NCBI RefSeq assembly: GCF_006715305.1
Contig: NZ_VFMY01000001.1
Location: 2,232,001 to 2,296,000, forward strand
DNA length: 64,000 bases
Direction of reading: 5' to 3'
Origin: Arthrobacter sp. SLBN-100
GTDB taxonomy: Bacteria; Actinomycetota; Actinomycetes; Actinomycetales; Micrococcaceae
This document shows positions 15,133 to 22,656 of this stretch, one piece after another. The notes under the pieces were generated by a model, which worked only from the letters and a program-made list of their open reading frames with translations, ran no database searches and had not been told where the DNA came from. Position 1 is the stretch's first letter, and every line of letters starts with the position of its first letter. The position numbers were made by a program, and so were the translations under genes.

Positions 15133-16020
15133 TTACTCGTCAAAGTGCGTGCGCAGGGCGGGGTCCGGCGACACTGATTCGATCACGCCCGCCGCCACAT
15201 CCCGCAGCTTGACGTTGCGGCTGTTGGAGGCCTTCCGCAAAATGTCCATAGCTGCGGCCTGGCTGCACCGGTTTTGAGCCATAATCACGCCGACGGCGAT
15301 GTCGATGGCCGTCCGCGACTTCATCGCAGCCTCCAGGTCCTCCTTCGCCTCCATCAACTGGACCAGGCGCAGTTCCAGCTTGAGGGTCTTGGCCGACTGC
15401 TCGCCGAACAATTCAGCACGGGCGATGTCAGTCGGCGAAAATCCGTGAGCTGCGGACGAATAGATATTCAAGGCAGCCGAGGAACCTGCGTCAAGTTCCA
15501 GGGGCACACCCAAGATAGAGCCCACACCGTAGGCTGCGACTGCCTGCGCGTACTCCGGCCAGCGCTGTTCATTGGCGACATCTGCCACGTAGATAGTTTT
15601 TCCGGTCCGGATGGCCGCGAGGCAGGGCCCATCGCCATAGGCGTACTGGAGTTCATCCATGACCCGCGCCCTGGTGCTGCTGGAGGCGACAGTGGTGGGG
15701 CGCTTCCGGCGCACCACCGTTACGTTGCAGTGAACCTCTCCCCCGGGTGGTGCCAGGAGGGAGGCTGAGAAAACCGCGAGTTCCTGGAAGAAGTCCTGGG
15801 CATCTGCAGTTTGCAGGACAAGGTCCTGCAAACGGGATACGACCCCGTCCTGAATTGCGGCGGCAACGGGCAAAGCGTCTGCTTTAGCGGGCAAAGAGGC
15901 TGTATTGGCTTGAGCGTCCACTGGATGTCCCTGAACTTGGGCGTCAACCGCAGCGGTTTCCCACGCGGCCTTTAGACGCCCACTTCCAAACGCTTCCCCC
16001 ACCCTACATCGAGTCGACAT
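15133..16020 (-). CDS. GAF-ANTAR protein 2
   Basis: A 295-residue protein with an N-terminal extension of about 60 low-complexity residues, a GAF domain at about 75-215 (YGDGPCLAAIRTGKTIYVAD; VGSILGVPLELDAGSSAALN) and a C-terminal ANTAR domain at about 232-288 (AAMKSRTAIDIAVGVIMAQN, then RCSQAAAMDILRKASNSRNV). It ends in THFDE, almost the same as proteins 1 and 6. A predicted RNA-binding antiterminator with unknown ligand. ATG 16020 was chosen; the frame runs on to 16062. It is divergent from GAF-ANTAR protein 3, with a 140-bp shared promoter region. Confidence 0.9.
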   Translation of the reverse strand: MSTRCRVGEAFGSGRLKAAWETAAVDAQVQGHPVDAQANTASLPAKADALPVAAAIQDGVVSRLQDLVLQTADAQDFFQELAVFSASLLAPPGGEVHCNVTVVRRKRPTTVASSSTRARVMDELQYAYGDGPCLAAIRTGKTIYVADVANEQRWPEYAQAVAAYGVGSILGVPLELDAGSSAALNIYSSAAHGFSPTDIARAELFGEQSAKTLKLELRLVQLMEAKEDLEAAMKSRTAIDIAVGVIMAQNRCSQAAAMDILRKASNSRNVKLRDVAAGVIESVSPDPALRTHFDE

Positions 16021-16072
16021 TCTTAGGACAAACCGCAGCGCCGGAACCCAGCGCGACGGCACCGGCAGGGGC

Positions 16073-16078
16073 TATGCT
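16073..16078 (+). promoter_or_regulatory. Putative -10 box for GAF-ANTAR protein 3
   Basis: TATGCT at 16073-16078 matches the TANNNT -10 pattern and recurs, with similar flanks (CTATGCTGG), just upstream of GAF-ANTAR protein 4. Transcription would begin near 16085, giving a leader of about 75 nt to ATG 16161. Alternatively, translation could begin at the leaderless ATG 16083, which is in frame and would add 26 residues. Confidence 0.4.
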
Positions 16079-16160
16079 GGTAATGGATCAACAGAAATTC
16101 TCAGGTCCGGCCCAGCAGCGGGCGCCCCACAGCAATGTCCGCCGCAGAAGGTTGGCTACC

Positions 16161-16889
16161 ATGCCGCAGCAGCTCCCCCTGGATGAACTCACTCTCGCAA
16201 TGGCCCGCATCAATAACATGCTCCTGACCGAGGAGAAGGTGGACCGGGCCGTCCAATTGCTTGCCGAAGGCATTCGGGATGCCTTCCCCGCAAGCTCCGG
16301 CGCCGGAGTATCGCTCCTGGACGAAAAGGGCACCAGAACCAGCACCGGAGCCACCGATCCCGTTGTCCTGGAAGCCGACTCTGCCCAGTACGAACTCGGC
16401 CAAGGACCCTGCCTTACGGCGTGGGCTACCGAACGCACGGTAGTGATCCAGGACGTCTTCACCGATGACCGCTGGCCGTCGTGGTCGCTGGCCGTGAGGG
16501 ACCTTGCCATCCGGTCAGTCATCAGCGCACCGCTAATGGCCGGCAGGCGCTGCCTGGGGGCGTTGAAAATTTACTCGGCCCGGCCCGGGGCTTTTGACGC
16601 TGCCACCGCGCGGCCGCTGGAAAAACTTGTGGTTCCCGCGGCTACCCTTCTGGACAACATCCAAAGTTCTGATTCCCCGCTGCGCTTTACCCAGGTCCTG
16701 GCCTCTGCCCTGCACAGCCGGGATACCATCAACCGAGCCCAGGGCTTCCTGATGCGGTTGCATGGTTTGGACCAGGGCGAGGCCCTCAAGAAACTGGTGG
16801 AGCTGTCCAGGACCAGCAGGCAGTCGCTTCTCAGCGTCAGCACAGACATACTCACCGGGACGAAGAACATCTCCGATGACGGAACATGA
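16161..16889 (+). CDS. GAF-ANTAR protein 3
   Basis: A 242-residue protein starting MPQQLPLDELTLAMARINNM, nearly the same opening as protein 4 (MAQQLPLDELSTVIARIQGL); these two form their own subgroup with LLTEEKV at about 21-27. The GAF domain has LGQGPCLTAW at about 77-86. The ANTAR domain at about 185-238 (LHSRDTINRAQGFLMRLHGL) is divergent in its second half. The start is supported by GAAGG 9 nt upstream of ATG 16161. The gene overlaps by 14 bp the start of a 96-residue small protein, which implies translational coupling. Confidence 0.9.
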   Translation: MPQQLPLDELTLAMARINNMLLTEEKVDRAVQLLAEGIRDAFPASSGAGVSLLDEKGTRTSTGATDPVVLEADSAQYELGQGPCLTAWATERTVVIQDVFTDDRWPSWSLAVRDLAIRSVISAPLMAGRRCLGALKIYSARPGAFDAATARPLEKLVVPAATLLDNIQSSDSPLRFTQVLASALHSRDTINRAQGFLMRLHGLDQGEALKKLVELSRTSRQSLLSVSTDILTGTKNISDDGT

Positions 16890-17166
16890 CACGAGCGGCA
16901 CCGATCCCTCGGCTGGACTCGAGCAGGAACAAAGCCGGCTCCTGCGCAAAGCCCTGCTGCGCTCCCGCCTGAAGCATGGGGATCTCTGGTTGCGCTACTT
17001 CAGCATCGGAGGCAACGTGGGTGAGTACGAAGTGGATGCCTACATTCAGTCACTGCTGTCCCTGCCCCCAAGTCAACGTGACCTGCTGGCCCACGCAGCA
17101 AATGAACTCATCGACGAACTTCCACCACTGCCCCGCGCACCGTACCTGGAAGACCTCACCAAGTAA
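16876..17166 (+). CDS. ANTAR-associated small protein A (unrecognised family)
   Basis: A 96-residue, probably cytoplasmic protein. The core is LWLRYFSIGGNVGEYEVDAY (37-56), then IQSLLSLPPSQRDL (57-70) and LAHAANELIDELP (71-83). It has no TM segment or Cys motif; three amphipathic helices are likely. The same architecture is present in the two other small genes that follow GAF-ANTAR proteins 4 and 5. I do not recognise a named domain. ATG 16876 lies inside the 3' end of GAF-ANTAR gene 3, in another frame. The repeated pairing suggests a role as partner or antagonist of the ANTAR protein (inference). Confidence 0.8.
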   Translation: MTEHDTSGTDPSAGLEQEQSRLLRKALLRSRLKHGDLWLRYFSIGGNVGEYEVDAYIQSLLSLPPSQRDLLAHAANELIDELPPLPRAPYLEDLTK

Positions 17167-17470
17167 GAAGGAGCCCGTGTCTTGCACTCGCGCTGAGGCT
17201 CAGCAGCGCCATGCTCGCCTCCGTCATAGAAGAGAGCTCTTTCACACTGTCCTCCCCGCAGGCACTGGCCCCGGAAGACGTCTACCCGGTGCGCCCAACA
17301 ACTTCTCCCTGCGCTTCACAGTCTCCGGGAGCCAGCCGCATCCCAGCCCGGAGCCGGGTGCCTGAACGTGCGCGCCCGGGGATGCTGCCCGCCGTCGTAA
17401 TCCCTCCATTCAGGCAGACTCCCTGGGTGCCGGAGGGACGGCGGGAAGGCCATGGCTCTATGCTGGAACT
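17167..17470. other. 304-bp gap between two ANTAR modules
   Basis: No recognisable gene. A possible 62-codon frame starts at GTG 17177 (AGAAGGAG three bases upstream, too close for an ideal site) and ends at 17365; its product (LRHRRELFHTVLPAGTGPGR and so on) has no family features. At the right end, TATGCT at 17459-17464 is a clear -10 box for the leaderless GAF-ANTAR gene 4. Two hairpins with six-base loops, the ANTAR target type, could not be identified by eye. Confidence 0.4.
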
Positions 17471-18190
17471 ATGGCGCAGCAACTTCCCCTTGATGAGCTC
17501 AGCACTGTGATCGCTCGAATCCAGGGGTTGCTGCTCACGGAAGAAAAGGTGAACACGGCCGTCCGGCTCTTAGCGCGGGCGGCGAAGGAGTCGGTTCCGG
17601 GCACTATTGGAGCGGGGATTTCCCTCCTGGATGCCCGTGGACGCCGCATCAGCAGCGGTTACACGGACAGGATTGTGGCGCAGACCGACGCGAGGCAGTA
17701 CGAATGTGGCGAGGGCCCTTGCCTGACCGCCTGGGCCACGGAAAAGCCGGTTCTCCTTGCGGACATCCGGGAGGAGTCCCGGTGGCCGGATTGGCGCAGG
17801 GCCGTGCAGGGGCTGCCAGTGCGCTCGGTTGTGAGTGCTCCCCTCATCGCCGGCAAGGAGTCAATCGGCGCACTGAAGCTGTATGCCGCGGCCCCAAATA
17901 CTTTTGACGAATCCAGCACCACCCTGCTTCAACTTTTTGCGGCGCCCGCCGCCACGCTGCTCTCGCACATCCAGGCCAGCGAGGCACCGCACAAAATGAC
18001 CGAGGGCCTGCAGACGTCCTTGCACAGCCGTGACCTTGTGAACCGTGCGTGCGGTGTGCTGATGGAGCGCCTCGGGCTTAGCCACGAAGCGGCCCTGCGC
18101 CTGTTGATCAGGCAGGCCCGGGACGGGAACACAGCGTTGCAGGATATCAGCGAGAGCGTCCTGGCCGGGACGCCGGCATCCGGGTCGTAG
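17471..18190 (+). CDS. GAF-ANTAR protein 4
   Basis: A 239-residue paralogue of protein 3 (shared start xQQLPLDEL and LLTEEKVNTAVRLLARA). The GAF core CGEGPCLTAWATEKPVLLAD is at about 77-96. The ANTAR domain is at about 175-230 (LHSRDLVNRACGVLMERLGL, then SHEAALRLLIRQAR). It is probably leaderless: TATGCT 17459-17464, six bases, then ATG 17471. A 112-residue small protein of the ANTAR-associated family begins 9 bp downstream. It is a predicted antiterminator; its input is unknown. Confidence 0.9.
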   Translation: MAQQLPLDELSTVIARIQGLLLTEEKVNTAVRLLARAAKESVPGTIGAGISLLDARGRRISSGYTDRIVAQTDARQYECGEGPCLTAWATEKPVLLADIREESRWPDWRRAVQGLPVRSVVSAPLIAGKESIGALKLYAAAPNTFDESSTTLLQLFAAPAATLLSHIQASEAPHKMTEGLQTSLHSRDLVNRACGVLMERLGLSHEAALRLLIRQARDGNTALQDISESVLAGTPASGS

Positions 18191-18199
18191 GAAGCGCCC

Positions 18200-18538
18200 A
18201 TGGGTTTTGATCCTAACGAACCGGAACAACGGCGCAGGCTGCGTTCAGCAATGAGGGCCGCCGGCATATCCGTATCCGAGCTGTGGCTGAAATATTTCGG
18301 CATGTCCGGAGACGCCGGCGAATACGAGGTGGAGGCATACCTGCAGGGGCTGCTGTCGCTGCCACCGGTACAGCGTGACCTGCTCGCGTTGGCGGCCAAT
18401 GAGCTGATAGACGACCTCCCCCGGCCCCGCGCACCCTACTCTGACGATTTCGACGGCGGCCCAGGTCCCGGTTCCGGCCCCACCCCGTCGGAGATCCTGG
18501 AAGATGGCACGGGGCGGCAACCGGAGCCGGACGAGTAG
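18200..18538 (+). CDS. ANTAR-associated small protein B (unrecognised family)
   Basis: A 112-residue paralogue of small protein A. The shared core is ELWLKYFGMSGDAGEYEVEA (27-46), then YLQGLLSLPPVQRD (47-60) and LLALAANELIDDLPRPRAPY (61-80). The acidic, Gly/Pro-rich tail of about 30 residues is unique to this copy. The start ATG 18200 has GGAAGCG upstream and lies 9 bp after the stop of GAF-ANTAR gene 4. Highly similar cores in A and B, against more divergent ends, point to a conserved interaction surface. No known family was recognised. Confidence 0.8.
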   Translation: MGFDPNEPEQRRRLRSAMRAAGISVSELWLKYFGMSGDAGEYEVEAYLQGLLSLPPVQRDLLALAANELIDDLPRPRAPYSDDFDGGPGPGSGPTPSEILEDGTGRQPEPDE

Positions 18539-18705
18539 ATCGAAGGGCCGGGCATATCAATAGGTCCGGCACCGGCGTAGTGTCGGTAGTAGGAGATTTC
18601 GGGATACCAACAGATCCAGAGGTTGAATGATCGGGTTCACCGCGTAGAGAGCGGAGGCCGCCAGCCAGGGGCATTGCCCACGGCATACCCAGGGATCGAG
18701 GGCCA

Positions 18706-19431
18706 ATGGCCCAGGACAGCAGACTTACCACTTCGGACCGGATGCAGGATTTGCTCCTCGAAAGTCCCGGCTTCCCTGAGTTCCTCCTGGGTTTGGCCAC
18801 TATCTCCGCCTCATTGCTGGGCTCCGACGGCCCGATCACCTGCACCATCACCGTGGAGCGTGAGGGAGGCCTTGCAACGGTTGCCAGCAGCAGCGAGGCG
18901 GGGCGGCGGCTGGATGAAACGCAGTACGCTTTCGACGATGGCCCATGCCTGACTGCTGCACGGCAGCAGCGCCTGGTGTTGATTGCGGACCTGAAAAGCG
19001 ACGAACGCTGGAGCGACTATCTGGAAATGGCACTCCGGGAAGGCGTGCGCTCAGTATTGGCTGTTCCCATCCCCACAGACCCCTTGTCGCATGCCGGACT
19101 GAACTGCTATGCAAGCACCGTGGGCGCCTTCACGAAGGAGACCGTGGGGCTTCTCGAACAGCACGCGGCAGCCATGTCCCGGGTACTCCGGATTGCCCTG
19201 CGGCTGCACGGGTCAGAGTTTCATCCCGAGCACCTCCACGCCGCGCTGAAGTCACGGTCGGTGGTGGACGCGGCCGTGTCCCTGATCATGCTCCAGCAGC
19301 GCGGCGGACGGGAAGGCGCCCTGGAGATTCTTCAACTGGGCGCCAAGTCCGCTAACCGCCGGATGCAGGACATCGCCACTGACATTGTCCGCGGAGCCGG
19401 AGTCCCCGGAACCCAAGGAAACGGAGGGTAG
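18706..19431 (+). CDS. GAF-ANTAR protein 5
   Basis: A 241-residue protein. The GAF domain is at about 15-160 (FDDGPCLTAARQQRLVLIAD; VRSVLAVPIPTDPLSHAGLN). The ANTAR domain is at about 178-232 (AALKSRSVVDAAVSLIMLQQ, then RGGREGALEILQLGAKSANR); the usual Gly after the first Ala pair is Ser here. GAGGG lies about 4 nt before ATG 18706. The third small protein begins 2 bp after its stop, so the two are tightly coupled. The 167 bp upstream, after small gene B, contain no other clear gene. Confidence 0.9.
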   Translation: MAQDSRLTTSDRMQDLLLESPGFPEFLLGLATISASLLGSDGPITCTITVEREGGLATVASSSEAGRRLDETQYAFDDGPCLTAARQQRLVLIADLKSDERWSDYLEMALREGVRSVLAVPIPTDPLSHAGLNCYASTVGAFTKETVGLLEQHAAAMSRVLRIALRLHGSEFHPEHLHAALKSRSVVDAAVSLIMLQQRGGREGALEILQLGAKSANRRMQDIATDIVRGAGVPGTQGNGG

Positions 19432-19433
19432 GA

Positions 19434-19685
19434 ATGTATCCCTATGGGACCGAAGGTCCGGAACCGCCGGACCCGGCCGCCGAAGAACGGCGGGGCACCG
19501 CGGAGCGCTTCCGCAAGGCAGACCTTCCGCTGGGCCAATTATGGACGTACTACTACGGGCTCGGCGGCGGAATTGACGAGCTGTCCCTGGATGCCTATCT
19601 CAATGAGGCACTTGACATCCCGGCCGGGCAAGTCGCGTTGATCGCCATGGCCATGACGGAACTAATGGAAGGCGAATCACTATGA
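19434..19685 (+). CDS. ANTAR-associated small protein C (divergent member)
   Basis: This 83-residue protein aligns with A and B over its C-terminal two-thirds: QLWTYYYGLGGGIDELSLDA (35-54), then YLNEALDIPAGQVALIAMAM (55-74) and TELMEG. The Leu-Trp-x-x-Tyr-Tyr/Phe, Gly-Gly, Asp-Ala-Tyr-Leu/Ile, Pro-x-x-Gln and Glu-Leu positions are kept; the rest has drifted. Its N-terminus (MYPYGTEGPEPPDPAAEERR) is Pro-rich. GGAGGGTAGGA precedes ATG 19434. It overlaps the next GAF-ANTAR gene by 4 bp, so it is sandwiched between ANTAR genes 5 and 6. Confidence 0.75.
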   Translation: MYPYGTEGPEPPDPAAEERRGTAERFRKADLPLGQLWTYYYGLGGGIDELSLDAYLNEALDIPAGQVALIAMAMTELMEGESL

Positions 19686-20452
19686 CGAACCTGGAGCCCG
19701 GCGCCGGGAGCTTTAGCGCCCTGCCGCAGGCGCCCGCGGACATGGAGAAGCAGCTGCAGGAACTGGTCCTGGACAGCAAGGATGTACACAGCTTCCTTAC
19801 CGATCTGGCAGTGCTGGCCTCCGCCAAATTGTCTTCCCCGGGCAACAGGATCCATACCGGCATCACCGTCATACGGCGCAAGAGGCCCGAAGCCCTGGCC
19901 AGCAGCAGCGCAACGGCCAGAGCCTTGGACGAGATGCAGAACGGGTTCGGTGACGGCCCGTGCCTGACAGCTCTTCGGAACGGAACCACTCTCCTGGTTC
20001 CTGACCTGGCCTACGAGCGACGCTGGGCTCCCTACGTGCAGGCCGCCCGAGAGAATGGTGTCTCATCTATCCTTGCTGTCCCGATGGGCCTGGCCGGCGA
20101 GGCTGAAGCCGTCATGAACCTGTACTCCGGCTGCAGCAACGGATTCATGCCCGAGGACATCTCCATCGCGGAAGCGTTCGCCAGCCAAGCCGCAAGTTCG
20201 CTGCGGCTGGTCCTTCGCATCGCCCAGTTGAGTGAGGCCAGAAACGACCTCGCAATAGCCATGCAGTCCCGCACCGTGATCGACATGGCCATCGGAGCCG
20301 TCATGGCCGAGAACAGGTGCACACGGGATACGGCCTTCAAGATCCTCACCAAGGCCTCGAGCTCCCGCAATATCAAGCTGCGGGAAGTGGCAGCTGCAGT
20401 GATCATGTCCATTTCGGGTGAGAAGCAGATCGACACCTACTTCGACGAATAG
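19682..20452 (+). CDS. GAF-ANTAR protein 6
   Basis: A 256-residue protein most like 1 and 2: GAF domain at about 35-180 (FGDGPCLTALRNGTTLLVPD; VSSILAVPMGLAGEAEAVMN), ANTAR at about 195-250 (AMQSRTVIDMAIGAVMAENR, then CTRDTAFKILTKASSSRNIK) and a YFDE ending. The ATG overlaps the small gene C stop (ATGA-type coupling). It is the last gene of the plus-strand ANTAR series and is followed by a hairpin with a T5 tract. A predicted RNA-binding antiterminator of unknown target. Confidence 0.9.
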   Translation: MTNLEPGAGSFSALPQAPADMEKQLQELVLDSKDVHSFLTDLAVLASAKLSSPGNRIHTGITVIRRKRPEALASSSATARALDEMQNGFGDGPCLTALRNGTTLLVPDLAYERRWAPYVQAARENGVSSILAVPMGLAGEAEAVMNLYSGCSNGFMPEDISIAEAFASQAASSLRLVLRIAQLSEARNDLAIAMQSRTVIDMAIGAVMAENRCTRDTAFKILTKASSSRNIKLREVAAAVIMSISGEKQIDTYFDE

Positions 20453-20475
20453 ACCCGCGGCGGGCGCGGCCGCGC

Positions 20476-20515
20476 TTGCAGGCGTGATGAGACTCACCTG
20501 CAACAATGCCTTTTT
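20476..20515 (+). terminator. Rho-independent terminator after the ANTAR series
   Basis: TTGCAGG and CCTGCAA pair at 20476-20503, with TGA/TCA extending the inner stem around a six-base loop. TTTTT follows at 20511-20515. It lies 24 bp after the stop of GAF-ANTAR gene 6. A GC-rich palindrome (GCGCGGCCGCGC) immediately precedes it. Confidence 0.6.
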
Positions 20516-20762
20516 CGGTTGTGGCCCTTCGCCCGCTCTGGGCATGATGGAAAAGCAGGGTTGCCGCCACTGGGCTCAGGCTGCAGGCGGCTTGGTGTGC
20601 TTGGTCACATCACCCGCGCGCCGGTTGCGAATCACAAAAGCAACCTGCACCATGGGAGTACGGGAATGCGCTTTCCCAGCTGCAGTCCGTCCTCACCGAC
20701 GAGGACACGGCCCGGGCAATGAAGACTCCGGACCGCCAACCGCATGAAATGGAAGTTGAATA
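20516..20762 (+). other. Gap with a possible gene remnant
   Basis: There is no complete gene. One frame reads EYGNALSQLQSVLTDEDTAR, then AMKTPDRQPHEMEVE and a stop at 20763 (it abuts the next ORF). Its codon use looks coding but no start codon was found in a sensible place. It could be the 3' end of a truncated gene or a short gene starting at a rare codon. Its TAA overlaps the next start (TAATG). Confidence 0.3.
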
Positions 20763-20960
20763 ATGACGTTCGATGCCAATGATTCCGTGACCCTCAAGAT
20801 CTGGGACCGGTCAGCCCTCCACCACACGCTTGACGCCGCGGTGAGTGACCTCTCGGCCCGCCACAACACCACCTCGTGCCGCATTGCCGTCACTTGCAGC
20901 GGACCCAACACGTTCACGTTGAGCGTCCGCGGCGAGGACCGCGCCCTGGTCTCCGCCTGA
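20763..20960 (+). CDS. Small hypothetical protein
   Basis: A 65-residue protein: MTFDANDSVTLKIWDRSALH, then HTLDAAVSDLSARHNTTSCR, then IAVTCSGPNTFTLSVRGEDR. An early helix followed by two beta strands is likely. No family was recognised. GGAAG lies about 9 nt before ATG 20763. A 17-bp hairpin terminator follows at 20979. Confidence 0.55.
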   Translation: MTFDANDSVTLKIWDRSALHHTLDAAVSDLSARHNTTSCRIAVTCSGPNTFTLSVRGEDRALVSA

Positions 20961-20978
20961 CTTTCAAAAAGCAAAACA

Positions 20979-21015
20979 GCAGTGGACGACGGCGGTAGCC
21001 GCCGTCGTCCACTGC
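20979..21015. terminator. Bidirectional hairpin between convergent genes (GACGGCGG family)
   Basis: Arms GCAGTGGACGACGGCGG and CCGCCGTCGTCCACTGC pair perfectly over 17 bp around the loop TAG. AAAAAGCAAAA lies upstream, which gives a U-rich tail for the minus-strand trxB transcript. It lies between the 65-residue gene and trxB, which converge. Confidence 0.75.
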
Positions 21016-21070
21016 CGTTAGTGCCACATCCCCGGCCCAACGATCCCCGCCCCAACGAGAGGCGCGGCGG

Positions 21071-22075
21071 TTAGCTGTGGGTGGGTTCTTCAACTAACGC
21101 GGTGGCGATGCTGTCCGCATCCTCCAGCGCGGCGAGGTAGCGTTCGGCGTCCAGGGCGGCCGCGCAGCCGGTTCCGGCGGCGGTAATCGCCTGGCGGTAG
21201 CGGTGGTCCACCGCGTCCCCGCAGGCGAAAACTCCGGAGAGGTTGGTGACGGTAGTGGGTGAATCCACCTTGATGTAGCCGTCCTCGTCCAGGTCCACCT
21301 GCCCGGTCAGCAGTTCGGTGCGCGGCACATGCCCGATGGCCACGAAAATGCCGGTGGCCGAGTGTTTCCGGGCCTCCCCCGATCGGGTGTCCGTCAGGGT
21401 AACCCCGGTGACTTTCCCGTCACCGTGGATGGCGGTGACGGCGGAGTTCCAGGCGAACGTGATCTTGGGGTTGTCCTTGGCCCGCTGCGCCATGATGCGG
21501 GAGGCGCGCAGTTCATTTTTCCGGACGACGACGGTGACGGACTTTCCGAACCGGGTCAGGAACATCGCTTCCTCCATGGCCGAGTCACCGCCGCCCACCA
21601 CGATGATGTCCTGTTCCCGGAAGAAGAACCCGTCGCAGGTGGCGCACCAGGAAACACCATGGCCGCTGAACTTCTTCTCCTCCGGCAGGCCGAGTTCCTT
21701 GTACGCCGAACCGGTAGCCAGGATCACGGCCGGGGCGCGGTGGGTCTCACCGCCGCCGGTGACCACCGCCTTAAGGTGGCCCTTCAGCGAAACCTCCGTG
21801 ACGTCGTCAAACACCACCTTGGCGCCGAACTTCTCAGCCTGCTCCTGCAGCCCGTCCATGAGCTCCGGGCCCTGGATGCCGCCCGGGAAGCCCGGGAAGT
21901 TTTCCACTTCGGTGGTGTTCATCAACGCACCGCCGGCTGTCACGGATCCGGCCAGCACCAGCGGCTCAAGGCCTGCACGCGCCGCGTAAATGGCGGCGGT
22001 GTACCCGGCGGGGCCGGAACCGATGATGATCAGCTGTTCGGTGGCAGGATGCTGATTGTTCGCGTCAATGGTCAC
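21071..22075 (-). CDS. trxB: Thioredoxin-disulfide reductase
   Basis: A 334-residue NADPH-dependent flavoprotein that reduces thioredoxin in the cytoplasm. The FAD-binding [17 protein letters not shown] is at 19-35, the redox-active C144-A-T-C147 is in [11 protein letters not shown], the NADPH-binding [12 protein letters not shown] follows at about 159-170, and the C-terminal FAD motif is [15 protein letters not shown]. The length is typical. ATG 22075 has AAAGGAAG upstream. It is the only gene of its transcript; thioredoxin itself is not adjacent. The 230 bp to the divergent arsR gene hold its promoter, which I could not delimit. Confidence 0.96.
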   Translation of the reverse strand: MTIDANNQHPATEQLIIIGSGPAGYTAAIYAARAGLEPLVLAGSVTAGGALMNTTEVENFPGFPGGIQGPELMDGLQEQAEKFGAKVVFDDVTEVSLKGHLKAVVTGGGETHRAPAVILATGSAYKELGLPEEKKFSGHGVSWCATCDGFFFREQDIIVVGGGDSAMEEAMFLTRFGKSVTVVVRKNELRASRIMAQRAKDNPKITFAWNSAVTAIHGDGKVTGVTLTDTRSGEARKHSATGIFVAIGHVPRTELLTGQVDLDEDGYIKVDSPTTVTNLSGVFACGDAVDHRYRQAITAAGTGCAAALDAERYLAALEDADSIATALVEEPTHS

Positions 22076-22305
22076 GGCGGGCTTCCTTTGCGTTGGGCGT
22101 TTGGGAACAGGCTACTGGGCGTCGGGGTGCTGCGAGGGCACCAATTCGCGAAGTAGCACCCAGACAGCACAGCGCCGCGTATACAAGTGCAACAAGTGCG
22201 GGCATTTCAATCAAGGGGCCGGAAGCTCAACAGAGCGATGACTATCGGTGAATGCAGCATGACCAGCCATATCGACGCATGTCAATCTGCTGCATAATGG
22301 GACTC

Positions 22306-22656
22306 ATGACCACCCTGCAGACCCTCGAACCCGTGGCTGACGCCTCTTGCTGCAGTCCTTCAGGGAAGCCCGTGTTGAGCGCCAAGGAAGCCCGGCAGAG
22401 GGCGCAAGTCTTCAAGGCCCTGGCCGACCCCAACCGGCTGCGCCTGCTGTCCATCGTTAAGGCAGGAGAGGCCGGAGAGGCCTGTGTGTGCGACCTGACC
22501 GAGCCCCTGGACCTCGGGCAGCCCACGGTGTCGCACCACCTGAAAGTCCTCGTGGACGCCGGGCTGCTCCACCGTGAGAAGCGGGGCACGTGGGCCTACT
22601 ACTCCCTGGTTCCTGGCGCACTCAACGAGGTGGCCGGACTCCTGGATACGCTGTGA
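22306..22656 (+). CDS. ArsR/SmtB-family metal-responsive repressor
   Basis: A 116-residue winged-helix repressor. ARQRAQVFKALADPNRLRLL (30-49) and the recognition helix QPTVSHHLKVL (72-82) are typical. C60-V-C62-DL matches the ELCVCDL-type alpha-3 site of As(III)/Cd(II) sensors, and an extra C15-C16 pair lies at the N-terminus. It is probably leaderless: CATAAT at 22293-22298 and ATG 7 nt later. Its stop overlaps the start of a CPBP-like membrane protein (GTGA), so the sensor appears to control that gene rather than an arsenite pump (inference). Confidence 0.9.
   Translation: MTTLQTLEPVADASCCSPSGKPVLSAKEARQRAQVFKALADPNRLRLLSIVKAGEAGEACVCDLTEPLDLGQPTVSHHLKVLVDAGLLHREKRGTWAYYSLVPGALNEVAGLLDTL

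Noticed and set aside
16021..17470. ANTAR-type double-hairpin RNA targets near the GAF-ANTAR genes
   Set aside because: I looked for paired hairpins with six-base loops having A at 1 and G at 4 and could not find a convincing pair by eye; a covariance search would be needed.
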